Part shown: piece after piece, positions 1-6,598 of the stretch | How the letters are laid out: each line of letters starts with the position of its first letter | How positions within the stretch are numbered: the first letter of the stretch is position 1 | Source of the DNA: Methanoregula sp. | GTDB lineage: Archaea; Halobacteriota; Methanomicrobia; Methanomicrobiales; Methanospirillaceae | Direction of reading: 5' to 3' | DNA: 14,858 nt | NCBI RefSeq assembly: GCF_002835825.1 | Contig: NZ_PIZH01000010.1 | Location: 1-14,858, forward strand | Translations under genes and position numbers: made by a program | Notes under the pieces: model-generated | Databases searched by the model: none | The model's input: only the letters and a program-made list of their open reading frames with translations | Told to the model about the DNA's origin: nothing

Positions 1-1133
1 ACCTCCCCGGTGCTCTTCATTGCAGTAGCGAGTGTTCTGTCAGCGCCTTTGAACTTGTGAAATGGCCAGCGGGGCACTTTAACAACAATGTAATCGATGG
101 CTGGTTCAAACGATGCGGGTGTGCAGCCGGTGACCGTGTTGGTGATCTCGTCCAGCCGGAGCCCGATTGCGATCTTTGCCGAAACCCGTGCGATTGGATA
201 ACCGGTTGCCTTGGATGCCAGGGCTGAAGAGCGGGAAACCCGCGGGTTCACTTCGATGACACGGTAGTCCCCGTTCCGGAACGCGAACTGGATATTGCAG
301 CCCCCCTGGACATCAAGCGCCCGGATAATCTTGATTGCCGCACTGCGCATCATCTGGAACTCGTCATCGCGAAGGGTAAGGATGGGGGCAACGACAACGC
401 TCTCCCCGGTATGGATGCCCATGGGATCGATATTCTCCATACCACAGATGATGATACAGGTGTCAGCTGAGTCCCGCATCACCTCAAACTCGATCTCCTT
501 CCAGCCGAGAACGCTCTCTTCGATCAGGACCTGGTGGATCCGCGAGCGCGAGAGACCCAGTTCCACGATCCTCGTGAGTTCTTCGCGGGTATGGGCAATC
601 CCACCCCCTGCGCCGCCCAGCGTGTAGGCCGGCCTGACGACTGCCGGAAGGCCTATGGCAGTAATGGCCTCGTCGATCTGGTTGAGCCCGGTAAGGATGA
701 TGCTTTTTGGCACCGGCTCTCTGATCTCCTGCATAAGAGCCCGGAACTTTTCCCGGTCCTCGCCCTTGTAGATCGCTTCCAATGGTGTTCCCAGGATCTC
801 GACATTTTTCAGTGCCCCTTTTTCGGCGAGTTCAGCGGTCATGTTGAGGCCAGTCTGCCCGCCCATGCCGGAGAGGATCCCGTCTGGCTTCTCCTTCTCA
901 ATAATCCTGGCGATAATGTCGGAGCGGAGAGGTTCGATATAAATGGCATCGGCCATGCCCGGATCGGTCTGGATGGTGGCGGGATTCGAGTTAACGAGGA
1001 CGACCCTGACACCCTCTTCCTTCATTGCCCGGCACGCCTGGCTGCCCGAGAAATCGAACTCTGCGGCCTGCCCGATCTGGATGGGGCCCGACCCGATGAT
1101 CAGGACCTTTTTGATATGCTGCTTCCGGGGCAT
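1..1133 (-). CDS. carB: Carbamoyl-phosphate synthase large subunit, N-terminal part (runs off the left edge)
   Basis: This is the ammonia/ATP-using subunit of carbamoyl-phosphate synthase, which feeds pyrimidine and arginine synthesis in the cytoplasm. About 377 codons are visible, from the ATG at 1133 (minus strand) to the window edge, roughly the first third of a protein usually near 1050-1070 residues. The N-terminus begins [20 protein letters not shown], followed by the CarB signatures [16 protein letters not shown] and [12 protein letters not shown]. The last visible residues are [18 protein letters not shown], the conserved end of the first ATP-grasp domain. The ATG shares one base with the carA stop (TAATG), and an AGGAGG ribosome site (plus-strand 1142-1147) sits 8 bases upstream, so the pair is translationally coupled. 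The gene is cut only by the window, not broken. Confidence 0.97.
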   Translation of the reverse strand, partial: MPRKQHIKKVLIIGSGPIQIGQAAEFDFSGSQACRAMKEEGVRVVLVNSNPATIQTDPGMADAIYIEPLRSDIIARIIEKEKPDGILSGMGGQTGLNMTAELAEKGALKNVEILGTPLEAIYKGEDREKFRALMQEIREPVPKSIILTGLNQIDEAITAIGLPAVVRPAYTLGGAGGGIAHTREELTRIVELGLSRSRIHQVLIEESVLGWKEIEFEVMRDSADTCIIICGMENIDPMGIHTGESVVVAPILTLRDDEFQMMRSAAIKIIRALDVQGGCNIQFAFRNGDYRVIEVNPRVSRSSALASKATGYPIARVSAKIAIGLRLDEITNTVTGCTPASFEPAIDYIVVKVPRWPFHKFKGADRTLATAMKSTGE

Positions 1134-2188
1134 TATCCGAGCCTCCTGAAGACCCCGTCAAAATAGTGACATTCCGTGTCCTGGGGACCGGCATGGGCCT
1201 CGGGATGGAACTGGACACAGTTGATCCGCAGATCCTCGTTCTCGAACCCTTCGACCGAACCGTCGTTGGCATTGACAAAGGTGATCTCGCACCCCTCGGG
1301 CAGCGAGTCCGCGTCAACGGCAAACCCGTGGTTCTGGGTGGTGATGAAGATCCTCCCATCGTGATACTTGACCGGCTGGTTGGCACCACGGTGCCCGAAT
1401 TTCATCTTGAACGTGTCTCCACCCAGGGCGAGAGCTGAGATCTGGTTGCCCATGCAGATCCCGAAAATGGGGAGCTCCCCGATACATTTTTTGACGGTTG
1501 CGATGGTCTTTGTCGCAACTTTCGGGTCACCCGGTCCGTTGGTGATGAAGAGGCAGTCGGGCTCGCATCCGAAAACCTCGTCATGGCTAACATCATGGGG
1601 GAAGATGTAGAGATCCCCTTTTCTCCGCGTAAGGCTGGTAAGAATATTGGTCTTAAGGCCCAGGTCGATGATGGCAACGCGTTTCCCTTTTCCGGGAATG
1701 CGGTAGGGCGCCTTGCATGAGACCTCGGGGATTGGGACACACTCTGAGATCGAGGGGGTCTTCTTTGCCAGTTTCACGGCATACTCGCTGTCATCACTGC
1801 CCACAACCAGCGCGGCACGCATAGTCCCGTGGACGCGGGTCTTGATGGTGAGGCTGCGGGTATCGACACCCGAAATACCAAGGAGTTTCTTCTGTTCAAA
1901 GTATTCACGGATTGTCGGTCGTGAATCAGGGGCATCGCAGATCTCGCGGCAGACGGCCCCAAGGGCCTTTGTGCTCTGGCTCTGCATATTCTGCCCATCA
2001 ACACCGTAATTCCCGATTGTCGGGAACGTGAACATCAGGATCTGGCCGGTATAACTGGGATCGGAGAGTGCCTCCATATATCCGGTCATGAGGGTGTTGA
2101 AGACAAGTTCGCCACAACATTCGCCTTCAACACCGAATCCATCTCCAACAACGAACTGACCATCCTCAAGACCCAGAACTGCCTTCAT
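1133..2188 (-). CDS. carA: Carbamoyl-phosphate synthase small subunit (glutamine amidotransferase)
   Basis: CarA hydrolyses glutamine and channels ammonia to CarB. The 351-residue product has the CarA N-terminal domain ([10 protein letters not shown] start, GEMVFNT-like [16 protein letters not shown] near 26-41) and a C-terminal class I glutaminase domain. The nucleophile is C245 in FGICMGNQ, and the His/Glu pair is H328 and E330 in [11 protein letters not shown]. The usual nucleophile motif is GICLGHQ; here Asn replaces the His after the Cys, a variant seen in this family and not expected to abolish activity. The length is typical, slightly shorter than the enterobacterial form. The ATG at 2188 is preceded by a GGTGGGG ribosome site and fits the family N-terminus. 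It is the first gene of a carA-carB operon and diverges from the ferritin-like gene. Confidence 0.97.
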   Translation of the reverse strand: MKAVLGLEDGQFVVGDGFGVEGECCGELVFNTLMTGYMEALSDPSYTGQILMFTFPTIGNYGVDGQNMQSQSTKALGAVCREICDAPDSRPTIREYFEQKKLLGISGVDTRSLTIKTRVHGTMRAALVVGSDDSEYAVKLAKKTPSISECVPIPEVSCKAPYRIPGKGKRVAIIDLGLKTNILTSLTRRKGDLYIFPHDVSHDEVFGCEPDCLFITNGPGDPKVATKTIATVKKCIGELPIFGICMGNQISALALGGDTFKMKFGHRGANQPVKYHDGRIFITTQNHGFAVDADSLPEGCEITFVNANDGSVEGFENEDLRINCVQFHPEAHAGPQDTECHYFDGVFRRLG

Positions 2189-2228
2189 GCGTACCCCACC
2201 AGAATTTCCATAGTAGATTTGCCTGAAA

Positions 2229-2243
2229 GGTTATTAACGATAG
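2229..2243 (-). promoter_or_regulatory. Possible TATA box for carA-carB
   Basis: On the minus strand this reads CTATCGTTAATAACC, an AT-rich element about 45 bases upstream of the carA start. A transcript starting about 25 bases downstream would carry a roughly 20-base leader containing the GGTGGGG ribosome site. The match to an archaeal TATA box is only fair. Confidence 0.35.
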
Positions 2244-2257
2244 TGCAGTTGTATGCG

Positions 2258-2284
2258 GTTTCCTGTTGCCACCTGGCGGGAAAC
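2258..2284. repeat. Inverted repeat in the divergent carA / ferritin-like intergenic region
   Basis: GTTTCC (2258-2263) and GGAAAC (2279-2284) are perfect inverted arms separated by 15 bases. Inside lies a smaller palindrome, GCC-acct-GGC (2268-2277). The repeat lies between the two divergent promoters, so it could be an operator serving either side. No known regulator motif was recognised. Confidence 0.4.
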
Positions 2285-2321
2285 GGCTTGGGGGACTGTA
2301 TGATGCCGGTTCGGATACCCA

Positions 2322-2327
2322 TTTAAA
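2322..2327 (+). promoter_or_regulatory. TATA box for the ferritin-like gene
   Basis: TTTAAA lies 53 bases before the ATG at 2380. A start site about 25 bases downstream gives a roughly 30-base leader carrying the strong GAGGTGA ribosome site at 2367-2373. Confidence 0.5.
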
Positions 2328-2379
2328 GGATGGCTTCCGATATTGCATTGTTACCACAAAGGAACAGAGGTGAATCAGT

Positions 2380-2877
2380 ATGGGAACAATCGGACAGAAG
2401 ATAGTCGGAAGTGACGTAAAGGAGATTGTAAACCTGCTCAACAAGGCCTATTGCGATGAATGGCTCGCCTACTACCAGTACTGGATAGGATCCAAGGTCG
2501 TTAAGGGCCCCAACAAGGAAGCAGTCATCAGCGAACTCACGCTCCATGCGACCGAGGAACTGAACCACGCAACCCTGCTTACGACCCGCATTATCCAGCT
2601 CGGGGGCACTCCTATCACAAAGCCGCAGGACTGGTATACGTTCACCAATTGCGGGTACGATGCACCAGACGATCCGTTTATCGTGAAGATCTTAGAGCAG
2701 AACATCAAAGGCGAACAGTGCGCCATCAAGACGTATAACTCCCTGATGAAGAAGACAAAGGACAAGGACCCGGTCACCTACAACATCCTCCTTACTATCC
2801 TCTCGCAGGAGGTCGAGCACGAGGAAGACCTCCAGGCTCTCCTGGAGGATGTCGAGATCATCATGAAAAAGAAGTGA
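2380..2877 (+). CDS. Ferritin-like diiron protein (Dps-like/bacterioferritin-type four-helix protein)
   Basis: The 165-residue helical protein carries a full set of candidate diiron ligands: E27 (in CDEWLAYYQY), E60-x-x-H63 (EELNH), E112 (KGEQC) and E144-x-x-H147 (EVEHEED). This is the pattern of ferritin-like proteins that oxidise Fe(II), often with peroxide, and store iron. The short length and cysteines C91 and C114 resemble the archaeal Dps-like 'DPSL/thioferritin' group with a bacterioferritin-type metal site. That subgroup assignment is an inference; rubrerythrin is less likely because no rubredoxin domain is present. The ATG follows GAGGTGA at 2367-2373 by 6 bases. The gene has its own promoter and a terminator hairpin, so it is probably monocistronic. 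The redox genes just downstream suggest a role in oxidative stress or iron homeostasis. Confidence 0.85.
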   Translation: MGTIGQKIVGSDVKEIVNLLNKAYCDEWLAYYQYWIGSKVVKGPNKEAVISELTLHATEELNHATLLTTRIIQLGGTPITKPQDWYTFTNCGYDAPDDPFIVKILEQNIKGEQCAIKTYNSLMKKTKDKDPVTYNILLTILSQEVEHEEDLQALLEDVEIIMKKK

Positions 2878-2908
2878 GGATCACTCCTCAACCATTTTTT
2901 GTATTTTT
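2875..2908 (+). terminator. Hairpin plus T-tract terminator after the ferritin-like gene
   Basis: TGAGGA (2875-2880, including the stop codon) pairs with TCCTCA (2885-2890) across a 4-base loop. Two T tracts follow, T6 at 2895-2900 and T5 at 2904-2908. This looks like an intrinsic terminator, and archaeal termination also uses such T tracts. Confidence 0.65.
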
Positions 2909-2934
2909 CGTATAACCGGCGCACTATCCCCGGG

Positions 2935-2942
2935 TATAAATA
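2935..2942 (+). promoter_or_regulatory. TATA box for the glutaredoxin-FDR operon
   Basis: TATAAATA is a near-consensus archaeal TATA box. It predicts a start near 2964 and a leader of about 25 bases before the ATG at 2990, with a GGGAG ribosome site near 2974-2978. Confidence 0.65.
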
Positions 2943-2989
2943 CTATCTGCCTCAATTTCCCATCATGCAACAGAGGGAGACCAGGTTTC

Positions 2990-3265
2990 ATGGAACACGT
3001 TAACGGAACGGACAAAGGAAACGTTGTGCTGTACGCGCTCTCCACGTGCGGGTGGTGCCAGAAGACCAAGGAACTCCTCCGTGAAATGGGAGTGGCGTTC
3101 GATTATACCTTTGTCGACCTCCTGGACGGGAAAGAGCAGGATGACGCGATGAACCGAGTAGAGAAGTTCAACCCGGCCGGCTCTTTCCCCACACTCGTCA
3201 TCAACAATGAAAAAGCCATTGTCGGGTTCCGCGAGCAGGAGATCCGGGAGGCTCTTGGACAATGA
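2990..3265 (+). CDS. Glutaredoxin-family protein (CGWC; methanoredoxin-like)
   Basis: This is a 91-residue thioredoxin-fold thiol-disulfide oxidoreductase. The active site C20-G-W-C23 follows the first strand (VVLYALST). The cis-proline motif F66-P67-T68 precedes a strand LVINNEKAIVGF, the usual glutaredoxin layout, and the length is typical. Methanogens generally lack glutathione, so the likely partners are coenzyme M/B thiols or protein disulfides, as for methanoredoxin; this is family inference. The stop codon overlaps the start of the next gene (ATGA at 3262-3265). That gene encodes a ferredoxin:disulfide reductase, so it is the obvious electron donor. An out-of-frame ATG at 2965 was not used as the start. 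Confidence 0.9.
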   Translation: MEHVNGTDKGNVVLYALSTCGWCQKTKELLREMGVAFDYTFVDLLDGKEQDDAMNRVEKFNPAGSFPTLVINNEKAIVGFREQEIREALGQ

Positions 3266-3792
3266 CCTTCACCGGCATCAACGAGCAGGATGTTGACCGG
3301 GCATACGATGCTCTCCGGAAGGATGCCATGGATGGGGGATACCGCCTTAATCCGGATGCGGAGTTCGTGAAAAACCTTATCCGTGGTCTCCTGAAGAACG
3401 AACAGCGTTACGCTTACCGGGCCTGTCCCTGCCGGCTGGCTTCCGGGAAGAAGGAGGAGGATCTTGACATCGTCTGCCCCTGCGATTACCGGGATTCGGA
3501 TATCGAGGAGCACGGTGCCTGCTACTGCGCCCTGTACGTCAACGAGGCAATCGCAGACGGCACGCGGAAGGTGGCCCCTGTTCCCGAACGCCGCCCGCCC
3601 CGCTCGCAGAGGGGAACGATGAAGGAGCGTGCTGTCCAGACGGTTGCAGTGGGAGGAGGGGCGACTTTCGGGAGCCTTCCGTTCCCGGTCTGGCGCTGCA
3701 AGGTCTGCGGCTATCTCTGTGCACGTGATCAGCCCCCGGGCATCTGCCCGGTCTGCAAGGCAAAAAAAGAACGGTTCGAACGGTTCCTGTAA
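3262..3792 (+). CDS. Ferredoxin:disulfide (thioredoxin) reductase catalytic domain fused to a C-terminal rubredoxin domain
   Basis: The 176-residue protein has an N-terminal FTR catalytic domain with the six cysteines of the [4Fe-4S]/disulfide centre: C55-P-C57, C72-P-C74 and C87-Y-C89. A C-terminal rubredoxin-like Fe(Cys)4 domain follows (W144, C146-x-x-C149, C162-x-x-C165). FTR-type proteins use ferredoxin electrons to reduce a disulfide on a thioredoxin-fold partner. Rubredoxin-fused FDRs are known in methanogens. The last motif is CYC rather than the CHC of plant/cyanobacterial FTR, although H84 lies three residues before it. Residues 100-140 form an Arg/Pro-rich and Gly-rich linker. The ATG overlaps the glutaredoxin stop, with GGGAGG at 3246-3251 as ribosome site. 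The two genes probably form a reductase/substrate pair. Confidence 0.93.
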   Translation: MTFTGINEQDVDRAYDALRKDAMDGGYRLNPDAEFVKNLIRGLLKNEQRYAYRACPCRLASGKKEEDLDIVCPCDYRDSDIEEHGACYCALYVNEAIADGTRKVAPVPERRPPRSQRGTMKERAVQTVAVGGGATFGSLPFPVWRCKVCGYLCARDQPPGICPVCKAKKERFERFL

Positions 3793-3825
3793 TTTTTTTG
3801 TCTCCTTGCCTCCCCGTTACAGGAA
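3784..3825 (+). terminator. T7 tract within a perfect 9-bp inverted repeat after the FDR gene
   Basis: TTCCTGTAA (3784-3792, ending in the stop codon) and TTACAGGAA (3817-3825) are perfect inverted arms. The 24-base loop starts with seven T residues (3793-3799). The T tract is a plausible archaeal terminator; the long-loop hairpin may protect the transcript's 3' end or be a protein site. Confidence 0.5.
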
Positions 3826-3862
3826 AGTGAAGATGGGGGAGCATCTCTTCCGCAGGTTTCCG

Positions 3863-3875
3863 GGGTACGATACCC
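3863..3875. repeat. Small palindrome upstream of the TATA box of the 3912 gene
   Basis: GGGTA-CGA-TACCC is a 5+5 palindrome ending 15 bases upstream of the TTATAC box at 3890. The placement is suitable for a regulator site, but it is short and could be chance. Confidence 0.25.
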
Positions 3876-3889
3876 GTTTGAACATTCTC

Positions 3890-3895
3890 TTATAC
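3890..3895 (+). promoter_or_regulatory. TATA box for the thioredoxin-like small protein
   Basis: TTATAC is centred about 26 bases before the ATG at 3918 and 20 before the ATG at 3912. No ribosome site is visible. The spacing predicts a leaderless transcript and favours initiation at 3918. Confidence 0.45.
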
Positions 3896-3911
3896 TTTTC
3901 CCGCAAAGATC

Positions 3912-4259
3912 ATGGGCATGGCAGGAACCGTAACGGTCGAAGTTGTCGGCCTGAAAAACTCGGAGTGCTCCCCCTTTCCCTGTGACGATGACCGTACCTG
4001 CGGCCTTGAAGAATGCTTCAAATCCGGAACGCTGGTCGCTGCCTTCCAGGCGCTTGCAAATGCCCTGAAAGCAGCGTATGGCGACCGCGTGGAGACGAAA
4101 CTGACCCTCCTTGATGACGGAACCCCGGTATATATCAGGGAAATTATCGAGCGCGAGCACCCGCCCATCCCCATGATCCTGGTCAATGGCAGAGTAACGA
4201 AGATCGGCCGGATCGTCCTTGACCGTACAAAGGCAGAGATTGAAAAAGCGCTGGTATGA
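3912..4259 (+). CDS. Small cysteine-rich protein with a thioredoxin-fold-like C-terminus
   Basis: I do not recognise the exact family. The 115-residue product opens with a beta strand (TVTVEVVGLKNSE) leading straight into four cysteines in two CxxxxC pairs, C19-SPFP-C24 and C30-GLEE-C35. A helix follows, then a PPIPMILVNGRVTKIGRI segment resembling the cis-proline/strand/turn of glutaredoxins and YuzD-like disulfide proteins. A redox or metal-binding thioredoxin-like role fits the preceding glutaredoxin and FDR genes but is an inference. Two in-frame ATGs exist, 3912 and 3918; the TATA spacing favours 3918 with a leaderless mRNA (113 residues, MAGTVTVE). The gene has its own promoter and ends inside a strong hairpin. 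Confidence 0.75.
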   Translation: MGMAGTVTVEVVGLKNSECSPFPCDDDRTCGLEECFKSGTLVAAFQALANALKAAYGDRVETKLTLLDDGTPVYIREIIEREHPPIPMILVNGRVTKIGRIVLDRTKAEIEKALV

Positions 4260-4282
4260 AAATCCCCGGGATTTTCATCAGC
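4250..4282 (+). terminator. Strong hairpin at the end of the thioredoxin-like gene
   Basis: ATGAAAATCCC (4256-4266) and GGGATTTTCAT (4268-4278) form an 11-bp near-perfect palindrome. GCTG (4250-4253) and CAGC (4279-4282) extend it past a 2-base bulge. The stop codon lies within the left arm. No T run follows directly, but T5 tracts occur from 4358. It is likely a terminator or 3'-end-stabilising structure. Confidence 0.6.
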
Positions 4283-4544
4283 TTCCTCTGCTGCTTCGCA
4301 TCATAGCACGCTCTGATCCCGTCGGTGCCATAGCGCGCACCTCATAAAATACCCTCATTTTTCCACCTTTTTCGCAAACGGGGCAAAATTTTTCGTTTTT
4401 GCTGGCATTTCTGGTTGCCCCCGGTTTCCGTACCCTGCCGAATTGTTGTGTTCTTCCTGCCCTTTTGCCCTCCAGTTATTTAATGTTTGAGCAATAATCG
4501 TGTTAAATTCATATCTGTAAAAATTCATTTAATTCATATCCGCG
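4283..4544. other. Non-coding stretch upstream of the hydrogenase-related operon
   Basis: No convincing coding sequence, tRNA or riboswitch is seen here. It contains four T5 tracts (4358-4362, 4368-4372, 4389-4393, 4396-4400) that could end transcription from upstream. In its AT-rich right part are candidate promoter boxes at about 4477-4484 (TTATTTAAT), 4503 and 4528. Confidence 0.6.
4503..4540 (+). promoter_or_regulatory. Direct repeat / candidate promoter of the hydrogenase-related operon
   Basis: TTAAATTCATATC (4503-4515) and TTTAATTCATATC (4528-4540) match at 12 of 13 positions and are spaced 25 bases apart. Either AT-rich head could be a TATA box: the second predicts a start near 4557, the first near 4532. 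The repeat could also be a tandem regulator site controlling the six-gene operon. Confidence 0.45.
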
Positions 4545-4553
4545 ATGATCTCA

Positions 4554-4664
4554 ATGGATCGGTATCAGCAACATCTTACAATGTCGGGGATTCTTTCTGA
4601 ATTGTGCCCTGCGGTTCATGACGAGATCGCCACAGCCTCCGGGGTCCTGGTGATCGTATCATGA
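4554..4664 (+). CDS. Possible 36-residue leader peptide coupled to the HyfB-like gene
   Basis: A short reading frame (MDRYQQHLTMSGILSELCPA and so on, ending VLVIVS) starts at ATG 4554, or in frame at 4545. Its TGA overlaps the HyfB ATG as ATGA, the same arrangement as three downstream junctions. The second TATA-like repeat lies at the right distance for a leaderless start at 4554. Against it: codons are less GC3-biased than the neighbours, no family is recognised, and chance overlap is possible. Confidence 0.25.
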   Translation: MDRYQQHLTMSGILSELCPAVHDEIATASGVLVIVS

Positions 4665-6598
4665 TCGACGGGCTCTTCATCATCTCTCTTGGTATCTTTG
4701 TTCTCGGGATCTTCCTGCCCCTTGCCGGCGCATGGCAGGACCGCCGAATCTTCCGGGCCGGATCGCACCTTTGTACTATCGCCGGATCTGTTCTCCTCGG
4801 GGCCATCTCGCTCTTTCTCCTCCTTACCGGCAACGACGTTACCTGGACTGCGTACCAGCCGGTTGCCGGCCTTTCCCTCTCGTTTACCATCGACCGGCTC
4901 TCCGCCTTCTTCCTGCTCCTGATATCCGTGGTGTCGGCATGCGTTGCCCTGTATGCGGCAGAATACAACGAGCACCTTGAAGGTGGCTTGCGCAGGAATC
5001 TCCTGTCAGCCTGCACGAACCTGTTCATCCTCTCCATGGTTCTTGTGGTGGCTTCCGCCAACACCTTCTCCTTCCTTGTCTTCTGGGAGCTGATGGCAGG
5101 GTGCTCGTTCCTTCTCGTAATGTACGACTACTCCCGTGCCGCAACAAGAAAAGCGGGGCTCTTCTATTTCGTGATGACTCAGCTCTCGACGCTCTTTGTC
5201 CTTCTGGGCATTGTGCTCCTGTTCAGCCAGACCGGCTCCTTTGCCATGGCACCGACCGGCGTCTCACCCGTCTCGGCCATTGCGTTTGTTGCCCTTCTTA
5301 TCGGTTTCTCCATCAAGGCCGGTATCATCCCTTTCCACAAGTGGCTCCCCTATGCCCACCCCGCGAGTCCGACGCCGATATCGGCCCTCATGTCCGGCGT
5401 GATGCTCAAGATCGCGGTATATGGGCTTCTCCGTTTCCTGCTGGATGTGTTCTCTCCCGATCTCTGGTGGGGGATACTCATCCTTGTCATGGGCACGGCA
5501 ACGGCAGTCCTTGGGATCATCTATGCCCTGAAGGAGTACGATATCAAGGCCATGCTCGCCTACAGCAGCATCGAGAACACCGGCATCATCTTCATGGGTA
5601 TCGGCCTGTACGTGATCTTCTCTAGTTATCATCTTCCGGATCTTGCCCTGATCAGCCTGCTCTCCGCACTCTTCCATGCCCTCAACCACGCCCTGTTCAA
5701 GAGCCTCCTCTTCCTCACGGCAGGTTCCGTCGTCCACGCCACGCACACGCGGGACATCGAGCGGATGGGTGGACTCATCCACCGGATGCCCACCACGGCC
5801 GGGCTGTTCTTCGTTGGCGCGCTTGCCATCGCGGCCCTCCCCCCGCTGAACGGATTTGCGAGCGAAGTGTTGCTGTTCATCTCGTTCTTCTCCTCCATTG
5901 CGGTAGCAGACCCGCTTTTCAAGGTGCTGCTCTTCCTCTGCCTGGGCCTCTTTGCCCTGACGAGCGCGCTCTCGGCTGCCTGTTTTGTCAAGGCGTTCGG
6001 CTCGGTCTTTTTAGCGCTCCCCCGCTCTCCGGAAAGTGGCAGGTCAGAAGAGGTGCCCTTCCTCATGCTGCTTGGCCCGGCGCTCCTTGCATCGGCCTGT
6101 GTCCTCCTTGGCCTCTTTGCCGCCCAGATATTCCACCTTACCGGTTTTGCCGTGCCGATGCCCGACCTGTTCCTTGTCGGGCTGCTCCTGCTCGCCATGC
6201 TCGTGCTCACGTTTGCGGCCCTCTTCTTTACGGCATCCCGGGACGTGCGGGTTACCGGAACATGGGGGTGCGGGACGCTCTCGCAGCAGCCGGCCATGGA
6301 ATACTCCGGCCACGGTTTCTCGGAACCCATCGACATCATCTTCTCCACCGTGTACCGGACAAAGATGAAGAACGAACGCACGTTCTTTGACCAGAAGAAC
6401 TGCATCTTTGCCGAAGGCAGGGCCGGGATCCAGCTCATCAAAGTTTTCGAGGAATACCTGTACCTGCCCGTTGCACGGGCTTCGTATGCAGCCGCGGAGA
6501 CGGTCTCCCGGTTCCAGAGCGGGTGCCTTGATACGTACCTCCTCTATGTCTTCTGCGCCGTGATCGCGGTCATCGTCTTTCTGGGGTGGCTGGCATGA
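4661..6598 (+). CDS. hyfB: HyfB-like antiporter/NuoL-family membrane subunit of a group 4 hydrogenase-related complex
   Basis: This 645-residue polytopic membrane protein belongs to the proton-conducting membrane transporter (NuoL/M/N, MrpA/D) family. E. coli HyfB is close to 670 residues, so it is near full length. Functional residues of the antiporter fold are retained: E143 (FWELMAG), K219 (GFSIKAG), H226 and H234 (PFHKWLPYAHP), K250, H339/H343 with K347 (HALNHALFKSLLFL), and E402 (PPLNGFASEVLLF). The role is H+ or Na+ translocation coupled to conformational or redox change in the soluble arm. Start ATG 4661 has a perfect GGTGAT anti-16S match at 4649-4654. The stop overlaps the next ATG. 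It is the first clear gene of a six-gene operon, whose soluble subunits lack the usual metal ligands. Confidence 0.93.
   Translation: MIDGLFIISLGIFVLGIFLPLAGAWQDRRIFRAGSHLCTIAGSVLLGAISLFLLLTGNDVTWTAYQPVAGLSLSFTIDRLSAFFLLLISVVSACVALYAAEYNEHLEGGLRRNLLSACTNLFILSMVLVVASANTFSFLVFWELMAGCSFLLVMYDYSRAATRKAGLFYFVMTQLSTLFVLLGIVLLFSQTGSFAMAPTGVSPVSAIAFVALLIGFSIKAGIIPFHKWLPYAHPASPTPISALMSGVMLKIAVYGLLRFLLDVFSPDLWWGILILVMGTATAVLGIIYALKEYDIKAMLAYSSIENTGIIFMGIGLYVIFSSYHLPDLALISLLSALFHALNHALFKSLLFLTAGSVVHATHTRDIERMGGLIHRMPTTAGLFFVGALAIAALPPLNGFASEVLLFISFFSSIAVADPLFKVLLFLCLGLFALTSALSAACFVKAFGSVFLALPRSPESGRSEEVPFLMLLGPALLASACVLLGLFAAQIFHLTGFAVPMPDLFLVGLLLLAMLVLTFAALFFTASRDVRVTGTWGCGTLSQQPAMEYSGHGFSEPIDIIFSTVYRTKMKNERTFFDQKNCIFAEGRAGIQLIKVFEEYLYLPVARASYAAAETVSRFQSGCLDTYLLYVFCAVIAVIVFLGWLA

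Noticed and set aside
534..1166. Plus-strand open frame of 210 codons
   Set aside because: It lies antisense to the clearly conserved carB coding sequence and shows no family signature.
3770..3789. Short tandem repeat of GAACGGTTC
   Set aside because: It simply encodes the RFERF repeat at the end of the rubredoxin domain.
4283..4544. tRNA, riboswitch or small RNA gene
   Set aside because: No cloverleaf, CCA end or known aptamer core could be seen by eye; only T tracts and AT-rich boxes are present.
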